64,000 nucleotides of DNA from Pelagimonas sp050633425 (GCF_050633425.1 NZ_JBOEGM010000020.1:186001-250000); one strand, 5' to 3'. Positions 34,697 to 43,954 are shown, counted from the first letter of the stretch. Translations and numbers: made by a program. The notes: generated by a model not told the origin, from the sequence alone.

Positions 34697-36484
34697 TTAG
34701 GCGATGAAAACCCCTTCGTCTGAACGATACATCTCGTCAATCGCCTCGGCATTATGCGTGCGCAACGCCCGTTGGTTCAGGCTGCCTTTTTCGGTGATTT
34801 CACCCCGATCCAGACTAGGCTCATGCGCCAAAAGCAGGACCCGACGCACCCGGCTTGCGGATCCTGTTGCTGTTTTAGCAGCGGCGCTGATCCGTTCCGC
34901 CAAGGCCTGATTCAACTCATCCGGGGCCATTTGATGCGCCAGGGGCGACAGCCAAAGCAGCGCGCCGAGTTGGGCTTGGTTTTCTCCGACGATCACCGCA
35001 TCCCGCGCCAATCCCCCCATCGCATCCACAAGTTTGGAACGCACCGCGCCAACTGAGACCCACGTGCCAGTCGATAATTTGAAGTTCTCGGCCACACGCC
35101 CATCAAAGAAAAATCCACGCGAATAATCATCTGGATCCACGGGGCGCAATGCGTCGCCCATGCAATAGAACCCTTCTTCGTCAAACACTTCCGCAGTTTT
35201 TTCCGGCGACCCTAAATAGCCCGGAGTGATCGACGGCCCCTTAAGCCGCAGCTCCAATTTCCCGTCCGAAGGCACAAGCTTCATCACAAGCCCGCGCGCA
35301 GGCACCCCTAGATTCCCAGCGGTTTTTTCCGGTTCGGTCCAAGCCAAAGCAAATGGCGCGGTTTCGGTCGAGCCAAGCCCAGTGGCCAGCAAAACATCCC
35401 GTCCGGTGACGTCCTTGCCGATCGCCATCAACTGATCCCAGGTGTGCTGCGCCATGCCCGCGCCCGCGTAAAACAGCATCCGCAATTTGGAATAGAACAC
35501 CCGAGCAAGCTCTTGATCGGTTTCAAGCTCTTTGACCAGCTTGTCATAACCAATCGGCACGTTGAAATACCAGGTACAAGCGATCTCGCGCAAATTGCGC
35601 AGAGTCTCGTCAAATTCGCCGGGAACAGGGCGGCCGTCATCAATGTAATAGGTGCCGCCATTTGTCAGCACCAGATAAGAGATCTTGTTGCCAGCCGCCG
35701 TGTGGTTCCACGGGGCCCAGTTCAAGACAACTGGCGGTTCGGTTTCCAAGAAGCGGTAGCTGTCGCGCACCATAGCCTGCATTGCACAGATCATTTTGTT
35801 GGTATTGATCACCGCTTTGGGCGATCCGGTCGACCCGGATGTAAAGAGGTATTTCACAACGGTATCTGGCGTCAGCGCCGAGCGGGCGGCCACTGCGGCA
35901 TCTGGTGCGCATTGGATCAGATCGTCGAAGGCGTGTGCGCCGGCAATGTGATTGCGCGCAGTGATCACCTGACAATCACCGCTGGCCAAAACGCCAAGAG
36001 GCTCTGCGAACATCGCCCCATCATCTGCAAAAATCGCGCCGGGGTTCAAGGTATCAACGATCCCTTTGGCCTTTTCGGCGCCTTTCGACACCAAGGAATA
36101 GGCCGGGGAAATGGGGGAATAGGGAATACCGACATAGGCGCACGCAATGCCCAACACCGCGTGTTCAAGGCTGTTTTCGGACAATATCAATAGCGGGCGA
36201 TCCGGCCCTAGTCCCATCCCCAACAGCGCCGCCCCTGCGGCCCGCGCTTGGTCACGCCCTTGGGCATAACTGATACGGGTCCAGCTCCCGTCTTTTGCGC
36301 GGCGGGCAATCCAGGCGCGGTCAGGCGTGGTATCAGCCCACTTGTCCAGATAGTCGGCCAAAACCGGTAGGTGATCGGGCAAGTCTTCCACCTGACGCAT
36401 GTAGACGGTCCCGTCTTCCAACGTGTCATATGTAAATTCCGGTGCCCAAAACTGGCCATCCAAAGGTAAATTTTGCGATGTCAT
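34697..36484 (-). CDS. fcs: Feruloyl-CoA synthase-like hydroxycinnamate CoA ligase
   Basis: The protein is 595 aa from the ATG at 36484, which has AGGGAGGGTTCAGCA before it. It is an acyl-adenylate enzyme with P-loop TSGSTGSPKAV, LATGLGSTETAPFAL and a C-terminal lysine region (EITEKGSLNQRA). Long N-terminal sequence with LPDHLPVLADYLDKWADTTPD and the motif NWAPWNHTAAGN are typical of feruloyl-CoA synthases. It activates ferulate, coumarate or caffeate with ATP and CoA. It is divergent from the crotonase, MarR, amidohydrolase and acyl-CoA dehydrogenase genes. Confidence 0.88.
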   Translation of the reverse strand: MTSQNLPLDGQFWAPEFTYDTLEDGTVYMRQVEDLPDHLPVLADYLDKWADTTPDRAWIARRAKDGSWTRISYAQGRDQARAAGAALLGMGLGPDRPLLILSENSLEHAVLGIACAYVGIPYSPISPAYSLVSKGAEKAKGIVDTLNPGAIFADDGAMFAEPLGVLASGDCQVITARNHIAGAHAFDDLIQCAPDAAVAARSALTPDTVVKYLFTSGSTGSPKAVINTNKMICAMQAMVRDSYRFLETEPPVVLNWAPWNHTAAGNKISYLVLTNGGTYYIDDGRPVPGEFDETLRNLREIACTWYFNVPIGYDKLVKELETDQELARVFYSKLRMLFYAGAGMAQHTWDQLMAIGKDVTGRDVLLATGLGSTETAPFALAWTEPEKTAGNLGVPARGLVMKLVPSDGKLELRLKGPSITPGYLGSPEKTAEVFDEEGFYCMGDALRPVDPDDYSRGFFFDGRVAENFKLSTGTWVSVGAVRSKLVDAMGGLARDAVIVGENQAQLGALLWLSPLAHQMAPDELNQALAERISAAAKTATGSASRVRRVLLLAHEPSLDRGEITEKGSLNQRALRTHNAEAIDEMYRSDEGVFIA

Positions 36485-36649
36485 TGCTGAACCCTCCCTA
36501 AAATAGGTTGTCAAATTATTAGTTATGCTTCATATCTATTATTGTCTATCCCCTTTTTGCGGGATACTGTAAGAATACCTGTTAGAACACCGGGCAAGAA
36601 TTCTGAAAGACGCCCAAGATCGAAGACTGATGCAACCGGAGGAGACACC

Positions 36650-36805
36650 ATGCCGATCGACAGCACTGTGGGTCCATTGACAAACATAGACCCCGATCAG
36701 ATGGCCATGTACGAAAATGCCGACCTGTTCAGCGCCGGGTGGATGCGGGGCTCCCCCTCCTCAAGATATGCAACTGCATCCGCTCTGATCAGATCTGAAA
36801 CGTGA
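36650..36805 (+). CDS. Small ORF, 51 aa, with strong ribosome binding site
   Basis: The ATG at 36650 follows CCGGAGGAGACACC, one of the best ribosome binding sites in the window. The product has no signal peptide and no recognised domain; it includes NIDPDQMAMYENADLFSAGW. It may be a genuine small protein, a leader peptide for the hydroxycinnamate operon, or the remaining start of a deleted gene. It ends 50 nt before the crotonase. Confidence 0.45.
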   Translation: MPIDSTVGPLTNIDPDQMAMYENADLFSAGWMRGSPSSRYATASALIRSET

Positions 36806-36855
36806 CACCCCATAGACAAGACAGCGCAATCAGCCTGCCGCCCCGCTAAGGAAAT

Positions 36856-37626
36856 ATGAATATGACAGACATCGTCCAGGTCGCCATTGACGGCCCGATT
36901 GCCACTCTCACCATGAACCGCCCCGGCAAGCGCAATGCCATGTGCGAAAAGCTGCTGGAGGCGATCTCTGCATTCTTCAATGCTCCGCCCGAAGGAGTGC
37001 GCGTTGTCATCCTGACCGGAACCGAAGGCCACTTTTGTTCCGGACTGGACCTTGCAGAACACGTAAGCCGCTCTGCCGAAGACAACCTCTATCATTCGCG
37101 TAGCTGGCACCAGCTTATGGAAAAAATCCAGTTTGGTGGGCTTGCAGTGGTCTCGGCCATGTTTGGCGCGGTGATTGGCGGCGGGATGGAGCTGGCGTCG
37201 GCCACCCATGTGCGCATCGCCGAACCCTCAACCATTTTCCAACTGCCCGAAGGCCGACGCGGCATCTTTGTTGGAGGCGGGGCCACAGCGCGGGTTGGGC
37301 GGCTGCTTGGGCCGGATCGGATGACCGAAATGATGCTGACAGGCCGCAAATACAATGCCGATGAAGGCTTGGATCTGGGTCTGGCACATTATTCGGTCGG
37401 CGAAGGCGAAGCGCTTGAACTGGCGCAAAAACTGGCTGGCAAAATCGCGCGAAATGCGCCCTTGTCAAACTATCTGATGATCCAGTCCATCGCGCGCATC
37501 AACGACATGTCGCAATCGGATGGCCTGTTTACGGAATCGCTGGCCGCCGCCTTGTCCCAGACCACACCGGATGCCGAAGAAGGTCTCAAGGCCTTCCTGG
37601 AAAAACGTGCGCCCGTCTTCCGGTAA
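36856..37626 (+). CDS. Enoyl-CoA hydratase/isomerase (crotonase) family, hydroxycinnamoyl-CoA type
   Basis: The protein is 256 aa, normal for crotonases. Signatures are TMNRPGKRNAM, the oxyanion-hole region GHFCSGLDLAEHV, and GAVIGGGMELASATHVRIAE, then FQLPEGRRGIFVGGGA. In this setting it probably hydrates feruloyl- or coumaroyl-CoA. The result would be either retro-aldol release of vanillin or hydroxybenzaldehyde, or a hydroxyacyl-CoA for beta-oxidation. No vanillin dehydrogenase is beside it. It lies 4 nt before the MarR regulator. Confidence 0.85.
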   Translation: MNMTDIVQVAIDGPIATLTMNRPGKRNAMCEKLLEAISAFFNAPPEGVRVVILTGTEGHFCSGLDLAEHVSRSAEDNLYHSRSWHQLMEKIQFGGLAVVSAMFGAVIGGGMELASATHVRIAEPSTIFQLPEGRRGIFVGGGATARVGRLLGPDRMTEMMLTGRKYNADEGLDLGLAHYSVGEGEALELAQKLAGKIARNAPLSNYLMIQSIARINDMSQSDGLFTESLAAALSQTTPDAEEGLKAFLEKRAPVFR

Positions 37627-37630
37627 AGTG

Positions 37631-38107
37631 ATGAAACAGAAAACCGAAAAACCTCAAACCACCGCGCCGAAGGTCAACGATGAAACGTTGCGCCGTTTCG
37701 TTGGCTATCATTTGAAACGGACGTTCAACATCATTCAGGCCGACCTGACCCAAACGCTCAAGCCCTTTGGGTTGCGGATGTTGACCTATACGGCGCTGGT
37801 TTTGATCGTCGACAACCCCGGTCTCAGCCAGGCGCAACTGGCCGAGGCGATGGGGATTGAGCGCCCCAATCTGGTGGTGATCGTTGACGAGCTGGAAGGC
37901 CGAGATTTGATCACACGTGATCGGGTTCCGACCGACCGGCGCGCCTATGCGCTCAAAACGACGTTGGCCGGCAGACGTTTGTATGACCAAGCCCTCGAAG
38001 CCGTCATAGCCCATGAAAATCAAATGCTTGCCAACATTGACGACGAGTCTCGGACCCGTCTGATCCAAGCCCTAACTGATATTCGCAAGCCCCAATCGAC
38101 CTCATAG
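37631..38107 (+). CDS. MarR-family regulator (HcaR-like)
   Basis: The protein is 158 aa. The core is a MarR winged HTH: FGLRMLTYTALVLIVDNPG, SQAQLAEAMGIERPNLVVIV and DRVPTDRRAYALKTT. In Acinetobacter and Agrobacterium, MarR-type HcaR repressors of hydroxycinnamate genes are relieved by the CoA-thioester made by the ligase, so this is likely the local regulator. A GTG at 37628 is an alternative start. Its target is probably the AT-rich divergent gap at 36485-36649. Confidence 0.87.
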   Translation: MKQKTEKPQTTAPKVNDETLRRFVGYHLKRTFNIIQADLTQTLKPFGLRMLTYTALVLIVDNPGLSQAQLAEAMGIERPNLVVIVDELEGRDLITRDRVPTDRRAYALKTTLAGRRLYDQALEAVIAHENQMLANIDDESRTRLIQALTDIRKPQSTS

Positions 38108-38122
38108 ACACGGACCTGACCC

Positions 38123-38995
38123 ATGGTAGATCTTTCTAAAATCCGCGCGATTGACATTCACACCCATGCCGAAGAACCCTGCGGCTGCCATTCTGACGAT
38201 GGCTATGACGATTTGCAGGCACGCATGGCCGAATATTTCGGTGCCAAAATCGTGCAGCCCACAATCGATCAAACTGCAGCGCATTTTCGCGAACAGAATG
38301 TTGCGGCGGTGATCTTTCCCGTCGATGCCGAACGTGAAACCGGCTATCGGCGTTTTTCCAACGATGAAGTCATCGAACAGGTGGCCCGCAACAGTGACAT
38401 TCTGATCCCCTTTGCCTCCATCGACCCCTGGAAAGGCAAAATGGCGGTACGCGAAGCCCGTCGCCTAATCGAAGAGCACGGCATCAAAGGGTTCAAATTT
38501 CACCCAACCATGCAGGGATTTTTCCCAAATGATCGCATGGCCTATCCCTTCTATGAACTGCTGGCCGAACATAACGCCATTGGCCTGTTTCACACCGGCC
38601 AAACCGGTGTCGGCTCGGGCATGCCCGGTGGCAATGGCATGCGGTTGAAATACTCCAACCCCATGTATCTTGACGATGTCGCCGTGGACTTCCCCGACAT
38701 GAACATCATCATGGCGCACCCGTCATTCCCATGGCAAGAAGAGGCGCTCTCCGTCGCGCAGCACAAGCCAAACGTTTACATTGACCTGTCTGGTTGGTCG
38801 CCGAAATACTTCCCGCCAATTCTTGTGCGTTACTGCAATACCATCCTGAAAAAGAAGGTTCTGTTTGGCTCTGACTGGCCGATGATCACCCCGGCGCGCT
38901 GGCTCTCGGATTTCGAAGCCATCGACATCAAAGACCACCTGCGCGAAGACATCATCAAAAACAACGCCGCGCGTTTGTTGGGTCTGATGAAATGA
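38123..38995 (+). CDS. Amidohydrolase family (PF04909) protein
   Basis: The protein is 290 aa, a metal-dependent TIM barrel. The first strand carries the HxH motif (AIDIHTHAEEP), a further ligand is in GFKFHPTMQGFFP, then FHTGQTGVG and IMAHPSFPWQEEA. The late Asp is in VLFGSDWPMITPARW. Related members are hydrolases or decarboxylases of aromatic breakdown. In this cluster it may hydrolyse an aryl-beta-ketoacyl-CoA intermediate, as proposed for an Agrobacterium ferulate-cluster homologue. This is inference. It overlaps the next gene by 4 nt. Confidence 0.82.
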   Translation: MVDLSKIRAIDIHTHAEEPCGCHSDDGYDDLQARMAEYFGAKIVQPTIDQTAAHFREQNVAAVIFPVDAERETGYRRFSNDEVIEQVARNSDILIPFASIDPWKGKMAVREARRLIEEHGIKGFKFHPTMQGFFPNDRMAYPFYELLAEHNAIGLFHTGQTGVGSGMPGGNGMRLKYSNPMYLDDVAVDFPDMNIIMAHPSFPWQEEALSVAQHKPNVYIDLSGWSPKYFPPILVRYCNTILKKKVLFGSDWPMITPARWLSDFEAIDIKDHLREDIIKNNAARLLGLMK

Positions 38996-40560
38996 CGCCG
39001 TTTTCAGCGCCCGTTGACGATATTCTGTTTTCGCTCAATCACGTATCGGGTGCTGATGCTCTACCCGATTGGGATGCGGATCTGGCAGGCGAAATACTTG
39101 GCCATTTCGCCGCGTTTGCCGAGGGGGTGATCGCCCCCATCGACGAAAGCGGTGATGCGCAGGGATGTCGGTTGGAGAACGGCAAAGTCACGATGCCAGA
39201 TGGCTTTGCCGCAGCTTACCAAGACTTGGCCGAAGGGGGCTGGCAAGGACTGAGCGCGCCCGAGGCCTTCGGTGGAATGGAGCAAGGCCACCTTATCGCT
39301 GCCGCCATTTCCGAAGTGTTCTCTGGTGCCAACCACGCCATGAGCATGGTCTGCAATCTTGTTCCCGGTGCCATCGCCACTTTGATGCGCTTTGGCACCG
39401 AGGCGCAAAAGCAAAACTGGATTCCGCGTCTGGCTGCCGGTGAGGCCTTGTCGACAATGGCTTTGACCGAACCGGGCGCGGGTTCTGATCTGTCGGGCAT
39501 ACGCAGCAAGGCCGAACAGACCGACACCGGATGGACCCTGTCGGGCGAGAAAATCTTCATTTCCGGTGGCGATCAGGACATGTCTGACGACATTCTCCAC
39601 CTCGTTCTGGCCCGGACCGGCAGCCGCGAAGAAGGGGTCAAAGGCCTATCCTTGTTCCTGACATCCAAATCTCAGGCTGCAGAGACGATCACAATCACAA
39701 GGATTGAGGAAAAACTAGGTCTGCACGCCTCGCCCACCTGCCAGATGGCCTTTCAGGACACTCCTGCCGAACTTGTCGGTGAGCTGGGGGCCGGGTTGGC
39801 GGCCATGTTCACAGTGATGAACCACGCGCGGATTGACGTCTCGCTGCAAGGCGTTGCCCATGCATCGCGTGCCTATGCCATTGCCAAAACCTATGCGGAT
39901 GAGCGTGTTCAGGGGCGCAAGCCCAATGGCGCGCCGGCGGTTCTGTCGGACCATGCCGATGTCCAACGGATGCTGACCGAACAGCGCAGTCTCGCCCTTG
40001 GCGCGCGTGCTATGGCCCATATCACCTTGGTCGAGCTTGAGAAAAAGGACCGACCGGCGTTGGTCGATTTTCTGACACCGCTTTGCAAGGTTTTTTGCAC
40101 AGAAGCGGGCATACGCTCCGCTGATCTTGGCATTCAAATCCTTGGTGGCTACGGCTATCTGACCGAATACCGCGTCGCCCAGACTTGGCGGGATGCAAGG
40201 ATCACTTCGATCTACGAAGGGGCCAATGCCATTCACGAACTCGCGACGGCGACACGAGGTCTCAAGACGCGCGGGGGCGCAGGCCCTGACGGGTTTGACG
40301 CACTGATTGGCGAGCTTACCGACAACGCCGACATACTCGCTCTGCGCGATACGTGGCGCAACGCCCGTGCCACCATGGAATCGGCCACCGATCCATCTGC
40401 CTTGGCGCATGACTTCACGCACTTAACCTGCGAGCTGTTCTTCCGGGCGGTATGGTCCCGGCTTGCCTCAGTCAGCGATCAACAGGATATGGCAGCGCTG
40501 TTCAGCTATGTGGCCAACCGCCCGCTTCCGGTGTCGGTGACCCACTTCCAAGCCGCGTAA
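38992..40560 (+). CDS. Acyl-CoA dehydrogenase, DmdC-like long form
   Basis: The protein is 522 aa, longer than classical acyl-CoA dehydrogenases (about 380) and resembling the DmdC/FadE12 group. Motifs are STMALTEPGAGSDLSGIRS, TLSGEKIFISGGDQDM, LSLFLTSK and the flavin region GIQILGGYGYLTEYRVAQ (here LGIQILGGYGY). It oxidises an acyl-CoA to the 2-enoyl-CoA. With the CoA ligase and crotonase it may feed dihydro-hydroxycinnamates (for example dihydroferulate) into the same route, as HcaD does in Acinetobacter. ATGA coupling with the amidohydrolase. Confidence 0.86.
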   Translation: MTPFSAPVDDILFSLNHVSGADALPDWDADLAGEILGHFAAFAEGVIAPIDESGDAQGCRLENGKVTMPDGFAAAYQDLAEGGWQGLSAPEAFGGMEQGHLIAAAISEVFSGANHAMSMVCNLVPGAIATLMRFGTEAQKQNWIPRLAAGEALSTMALTEPGAGSDLSGIRSKAEQTDTGWTLSGEKIFISGGDQDMSDDILHLVLARTGSREEGVKGLSLFLTSKSQAAETITITRIEEKLGLHASPTCQMAFQDTPAELVGELGAGLAAMFTVMNHARIDVSLQGVAHASRAYAIAKTYADERVQGRKPNGAPAVLSDHADVQRMLTEQRSLALGARAMAHITLVELEKKDRPALVDFLTPLCKVFCTEAGIRSADLGIQILGGYGYLTEYRVAQTWRDARITSIYEGANAIHELATATRGLKTRGGAGPDGFDALIGELTDNADILALRDTWRNARATMESATDPSALAHDFTHLTCELFFRAVWSRLASVSDQQDMAALFSYVANRPLPVSVTHFQAA

Positions 40561-40578
40561 CGCGCCAATAGATACCAC

Positions 40579-40609
40579 AAAACAGGCCTGTTCTTGCGGG
40601 CCTGTTTTT
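40579..40609 (+). terminator. Rho-independent terminator after the acyl-CoA dehydrogenase gene
   Basis: The stem AAAACAGGCC / GGCCTGTTTT has a 10-nt loop and runs into TTTTTATTT. It ends the hydroxycinnamate operon, 18 nt after the stop codon. Confidence 0.88.
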
Positions 40610-40667
40610 ATTTGAGCTTGTGTTTTAACGGCTGTCGTTTGGCGCACTGTCCTTGCCTGTCGTGTCG

Positions 40668-41186
40668 TTACCTGACGGTTTGCCCATGGCCGTCAGGATC
40701 TTCTCCCAGGTCAAACACCATCTGCGGCAAGACCCGCCCTGCGATCGATCTTGATGGAACAGCCTTAACCGTTCGCAGCCCCAGCGCCTCATAGAACGGC
40801 ACAGCAGCCGGATCGGCATCCAGCCAGACACAGTGAAGCCCCTTCGCCTTTGCTTGACCAATCAAATGGTCCCAGAGTAAGCGCCCAAGCCCCTGTCGCT
40901 TTTGGTCCGGTGCCACAAACAACGCGCAGACCTCTCCCGACGGGCCGTCCGTGTCCGGCTCCAAACCGATGACACCGACAATACCTTTCGCCTCCGCAGC
41001 CCAATACGCCCGCGTTTCAAAATGCTGTTCGGTGATCAAAAGCTCTTTGCAGCACGCCTCCATAAACGCGTCGTCATAGCCATTTGATTGCATTGATCGC
41101 ATCGAAAGCGCGCTCAGCGTTGCGGCTTCTTTGGGGTGGGCTTGTCTGATCCGAACGCGCAGATCACACCCGCCCTTCGCCTTCAT
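40668..41186 (-). CDS. GNAT-family N-acetyltransferase
   Basis: The protein is 172 aa. The acetyl-CoA-binding motif is in LFVAPDQKRQGLGRLLWDHL (R/Q-x-x-G-x-G/A), followed by GLHCVWLDADPAAVPFYEAL, typical of GNAT enzymes. Substrate unknown. The start overlaps the DUF2798 gene by 23 nt, so the actual start could be slightly further in. It is the last gene of a reverse-strand set with DUF2798 and the CbiX-like gene. Confidence 0.85.
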   Translation of the reverse strand: MKAKGGCDLRVRIRQAHPKEAATLSALSMRSMQSNGYDDAFMEACCKELLITEQHFETRAYWAAEAKGIVGVIGLEPDTDGPSGEVCALFVAPDQKRQGLGRLLWDHLIGQAKAKGLHCVWLDADPAAVPFYEALGLRTVKAVPSRSIAGRVLPQMVFDLGEDPDGHGQTVR

Positions 41187-41397
41187 TGATCAGCCCCTGA
41201 ACCCAATGTGCTGTCATGTAATTGGCGGGGATACCCAAAGGCAGAGCGAGTATCAGCGCAACAAGCGGCGGCATCACCGGGAGACCCACCGCCTGACCTA
41301 GCAAAAACAGCATAAACAGGTTGATCGCCAGCGCTGCCGCGACAAACGGGTACAAGATCAGCTTGAGTTTAAAACTGGTTTTGCGAAGCACTATCAT
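41164..41397 (-). CDS. DUF2798 small membrane protein
   Basis: The protein is 77 aa with two membrane helices (LILYPFVAAALAINLFMLFL and MPPLVALILALPLGIPANYM), the layout of DUF2798 proteins. No function is known. The start overlaps the CbiX-like gene by 4 nt, so translation is coupled. Confidence 0.8.
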   Translation of the reverse strand: MIVLRKTSFKLKLILYPFVAAALAINLFMLFLLGQAVGLPVMPPLVALILALPLGIPANYMTAHWVQGLINEGEGRV

Positions 41398-42104
41398 CCA
41401 TTCTCTCCCGGATCATGTTGGGCTTGGAGGCGCAGGGCATCGGCAATGATCGTTGCGGTTTGCGGCCAGTCGATAAAGGACGGCAAGACCGGGCCAGCGA
41501 ACTCAGCGGCCTCGAGGGCTTCGGGCACATCGTCAATCATATGCCCAGCCACAAGGGCGAAAAACGGCAGGCACATCGCCTGGCCTGCCCCTGTTGCGAT
41601 GGGCTCCAAAAACGGCTCCTCTTCGACAAACCCGGTGCGGATTTCGCGAAAATCAAACCGCTCCTGCAACCCTTTGGCAAAATCATTGGCAGCGTTTGCG
41701 CTGCGTTTCGACACCGCAGAGCCATGCGCCGCAACCACCAACGCGGTGGCCGATGCCCGCCATCCCTGCGCGCTCAACTCTTCCAACAGACGTTCCTCAA
41801 CTACGTCCAAAAGCGCTGGATCAACGCCAAAGGGCCCCATTGGGGCCAAGCCATACGCCTCGAGCCGCTTGGGCAAAACCCGCCCGGTAAAATAGCCTTG
41901 CGCCATAAAATACGGGTAGACCAACGGCCTATCCATCTGATCCAAGACCGCCTCAAGCCGCCCCGGAGCCGCCAGCGTCGCGCTGCGAATGTCCCAGCCC
42001 GGCAGCAATCCGGCCACCTGCGCCGCCAATGCGGCCAGCGCGTTTTCTTGGGTCTCGGCATCCGATGGGCTGCCGTGGGTTACGATCAGGGCGGAATGAG
42101 TCAT
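41394..42104 (-). CDS. CbiX/SirB-type sirohydrochlorin chelatase-like protein
   Basis: The protein is 236 aa from the ATG at 42104. It has two CbiX-like halves, one starting ALIVTHGSPSD and one with ALVVAAHGSAVSKRS, plus LPFFALVAGHMIDDVPEA towards the end with the metal-binding His. Class II chelatases insert Co or Fe into sirohydrochlorin. Next to the heme d1 genes, Fe insertion to make siroheme after NirE is the likely job. It starts 138 nt after nirJ. Confidence 0.83.
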   Translation of the reverse strand: MTHSALIVTHGSPSDAETQENALAALAAQVAGLLPGWDIRSATLAAPGRLEAVLDQMDRPLVYPYFMAQGYFTGRVLPKRLEAYGLAPMGPFGVDPALLDVVEERLLEELSAQGWRASATALVVAAHGSAVSKRSANAANDFAKGLQERFDFREIRTGFVEEEPFLEPIATGAGQAMCLPFFALVAGHMIDDVPEALEAAEFAGPVLPSFIDWPQTATIIADALRLQAQHDPGENG

Positions 42105-42242
42105 GATGTGGCTTGTCCTTGGCGCGTCGCCCTTGGATATAGCTGCCGCGCCCGCCTCTTCAACGCCAATTGCCGCCCTTGGTCCGGTTGGCACCGGCAA
42201 ATCGTATTGTATGCCCCAATTGAGGTCACAAACACCGAGACC

Positions 42243-43466
42243 TCACAAGAACTGATGTTTCGGATCGTGGCGTTTGCCCCGAAACGGCGTCACAACCACC
42301 CCGTCGCCAGCTCCATCGTCAATCCCAACCTCTTGGTTGGCCATATAACAGGCCGGGTCTTCGGCCCAAGGATCCCCCGTCACTTGCAATGCCCGAATGC
42401 GGGTATTGCCACCACAAACCTGCTTAAACGCACATTCTCCGCAGCGACCTTTCAAGGGACGTGGGCGTTGGCGCAGGGTCGCCAACATCGGATCATCACC
42501 TGTCCACAACTCGGTGAAGGGTGTCGATTTGACATTGCCGATGGTGTAGTCGGACCAATAGGTATCAGGATGCACCCGGCCCAGCGGATCAATATTGGCG
42601 ACCCCCAAACCCGATGAATTCCCACCCCATGCTTCCAGATGCGCCTGCACCTGTGCCGCCTCGGCTGCGCTGAAATTATCTTGAACCCAGCGTAGGAAAT
42701 ACACTGCATCCGCATCGTTGTTCCCGGTCACGAGCTCCAAAGGCTTGCCGCTTTGAAGCGCATCCCAGCCGCGCGCAATCAGCGTATCCATCGCCTTGCG
42801 GGTGCGTTTGTGTTCTGTGTCATCACCACGATGTTTGTCGCCGCGTCCCGCATAGACCAGATGGGAAAGATAAAACTTATCAACCCCCTCTGCATCACAC
42901 AGATCAAGCATATCGTCCAACATGTGGGCGCTGTCTTCGGTGATGGTAAAGCGCAGACCCACTTTGATCCCGCGCTTTTTGCATTCGCGAATACCGCGCA
43001 GCGCCTCGTCATAGGCCCCTTCTTGGCCGCGGAACCAATCGTTGAAGTCTTTGACGCCGTCGATGGAAATCCCGACATAATCAAAGTTGAGGTCCGCCAC
43101 CTTGGCCACCGCATCCCCGGTCAGTTTCGTGCCATTGGTCGAAAGCGCCAGATACCGAAAATCCAATTCCCGCGCGCGCTTGGCAAGATCAAAGAAATCA
43201 AACCGCGACAGCGGTTCCCCACCCGAGAGGATCAAGGCCGGAATTTTGAACCTATTCAGATCATCCAAAACCCCCATCGCTTGCTCATGGTTCAGCTCAC
43301 CGGGGAACTGAACATCGGCCGACGTTGTATAGCAATGCCGACATTTCAGATTGCAGCGTCGGGTCATATTCCAGATCACCACCGGTTTCACCCCGCCCGA
43401 TCCACGGCGCACCCGCACCGGTGTCGGGGTTTTCAACTGTTGCATATATTGAGACAGACGGAACAT
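42243..43466 (-). CDS. nirJ: Heme d1 biosynthesis radical SAM protein NirJ
   Basis: The protein is 407 aa. The radical SAM cluster is C38-x3-C42-x2-C45 (TRRCNLKCRHCYT), followed by LILSGGEPLSRFDFFDL. A SPASM-like cysteine cluster lies at the C-terminus (CGECAFKQVCGGNTRIRA and DPACY). NirJ removes propionate side chains from didecarboxysiroheme as a step towards heme d1, the cofactor of nitrite reductase NirS. It is preceded directly by nirH, with the stop and start codons sharing a base. Confidence 0.95.
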   Translation of the reverse strand: MFRLSQYMQQLKTPTPVRVRRGSGGVKPVVIWNMTRRCNLKCRHCYTTSADVQFPGELNHEQAMGVLDDLNRFKIPALILSGGEPLSRFDFFDLAKRARELDFRYLALSTNGTKLTGDAVAKVADLNFDYVGISIDGVKDFNDWFRGQEGAYDEALRGIRECKKRGIKVGLRFTITEDSAHMLDDMLDLCDAEGVDKFYLSHLVYAGRGDKHRGDDTEHKRTRKAMDTLIARGWDALQSGKPLELVTGNNDADAVYFLRWVQDNFSAAEAAQVQAHLEAWGGNSSGLGVANIDPLGRVHPDTYWSDYTIGNVKSTPFTELWTGDDPMLATLRQRPRPLKGRCGECAFKQVCGGNTRIRALQVTGDPWAEDPACYMANQEVGIDDGAGDGVVVTPFRGKRHDPKHQFL

Positions 43467-43954
43467 CAGGAACGTCCTTTGGTCAGGCGCATTCCGGTCT
43501 TTTTCAGAATGCGCGTGGAATAGAGAATATCGTTGGATCGGCAGGCATCGCCCAAAATGGCAATCACCTCGGCGCGATGCGCCTCAACCTCGTCTCGGGT
43601 CGAGCCATGAAGCATTGCAAACAGGTTATAGGGCCATTCCGGCAAGGCGCGCGGGCGCAGATAGCAATGGCTGACAAAGTCCAGAGCACCGATTTGTGCG
43701 CCCAACTCTTCAGACACCGTATCGTCGACATCCCAAACCGACATGCCATTCGCCACCATGCCCAGCGCATAATGGTTGGGAGCCACGGCGATCCGGCGGA
43801 TCACACCGCGCTCGATCATGGCGCTGATCCGCGCCACAACCTCAGCTTCCTCAAGCCCAAGCCAACCCGCCACCTCGGCGTAGGGCTGCGCCGTCAACGG
43901 CAACCCGCCCTGAGTGGCCGCCAAAATTTTGCGGTCGAGTGTGTCAATCGTCAT
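43466..43954 (-). CDS. nirH: Siroheme decarboxylase subunit NirH (AsnC/Lrp-like)
   Basis: The protein is 162 aa. It has an N-terminal AsnC-type HTH (DRKILAATQGGLPLTAQPYA) and an Lrp-like ligand domain (VSHCYLRPRALPEWPYNLF). NirD, L, G and H proteins use this regulator fold enzymatically: they take part in decarboxylation of siroheme to 12,18-didecarboxysiroheme. It overlaps nirG by 4 nt. Confidence 0.92.
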   Translation of the reverse strand: MTIDTLDRKILAATQGGLPLTAQPYAEVAGWLGLEEAEVVARISAMIERGVIRRIAVAPNHYALGMVANGMSVWDVDDTVSEELGAQIGALDFVSHCYLRPRALPEWPYNLFAMLHGSTRDEVEAHRAEVIAILGDACRSNDILYSTRILKKTGMRLTKGRS

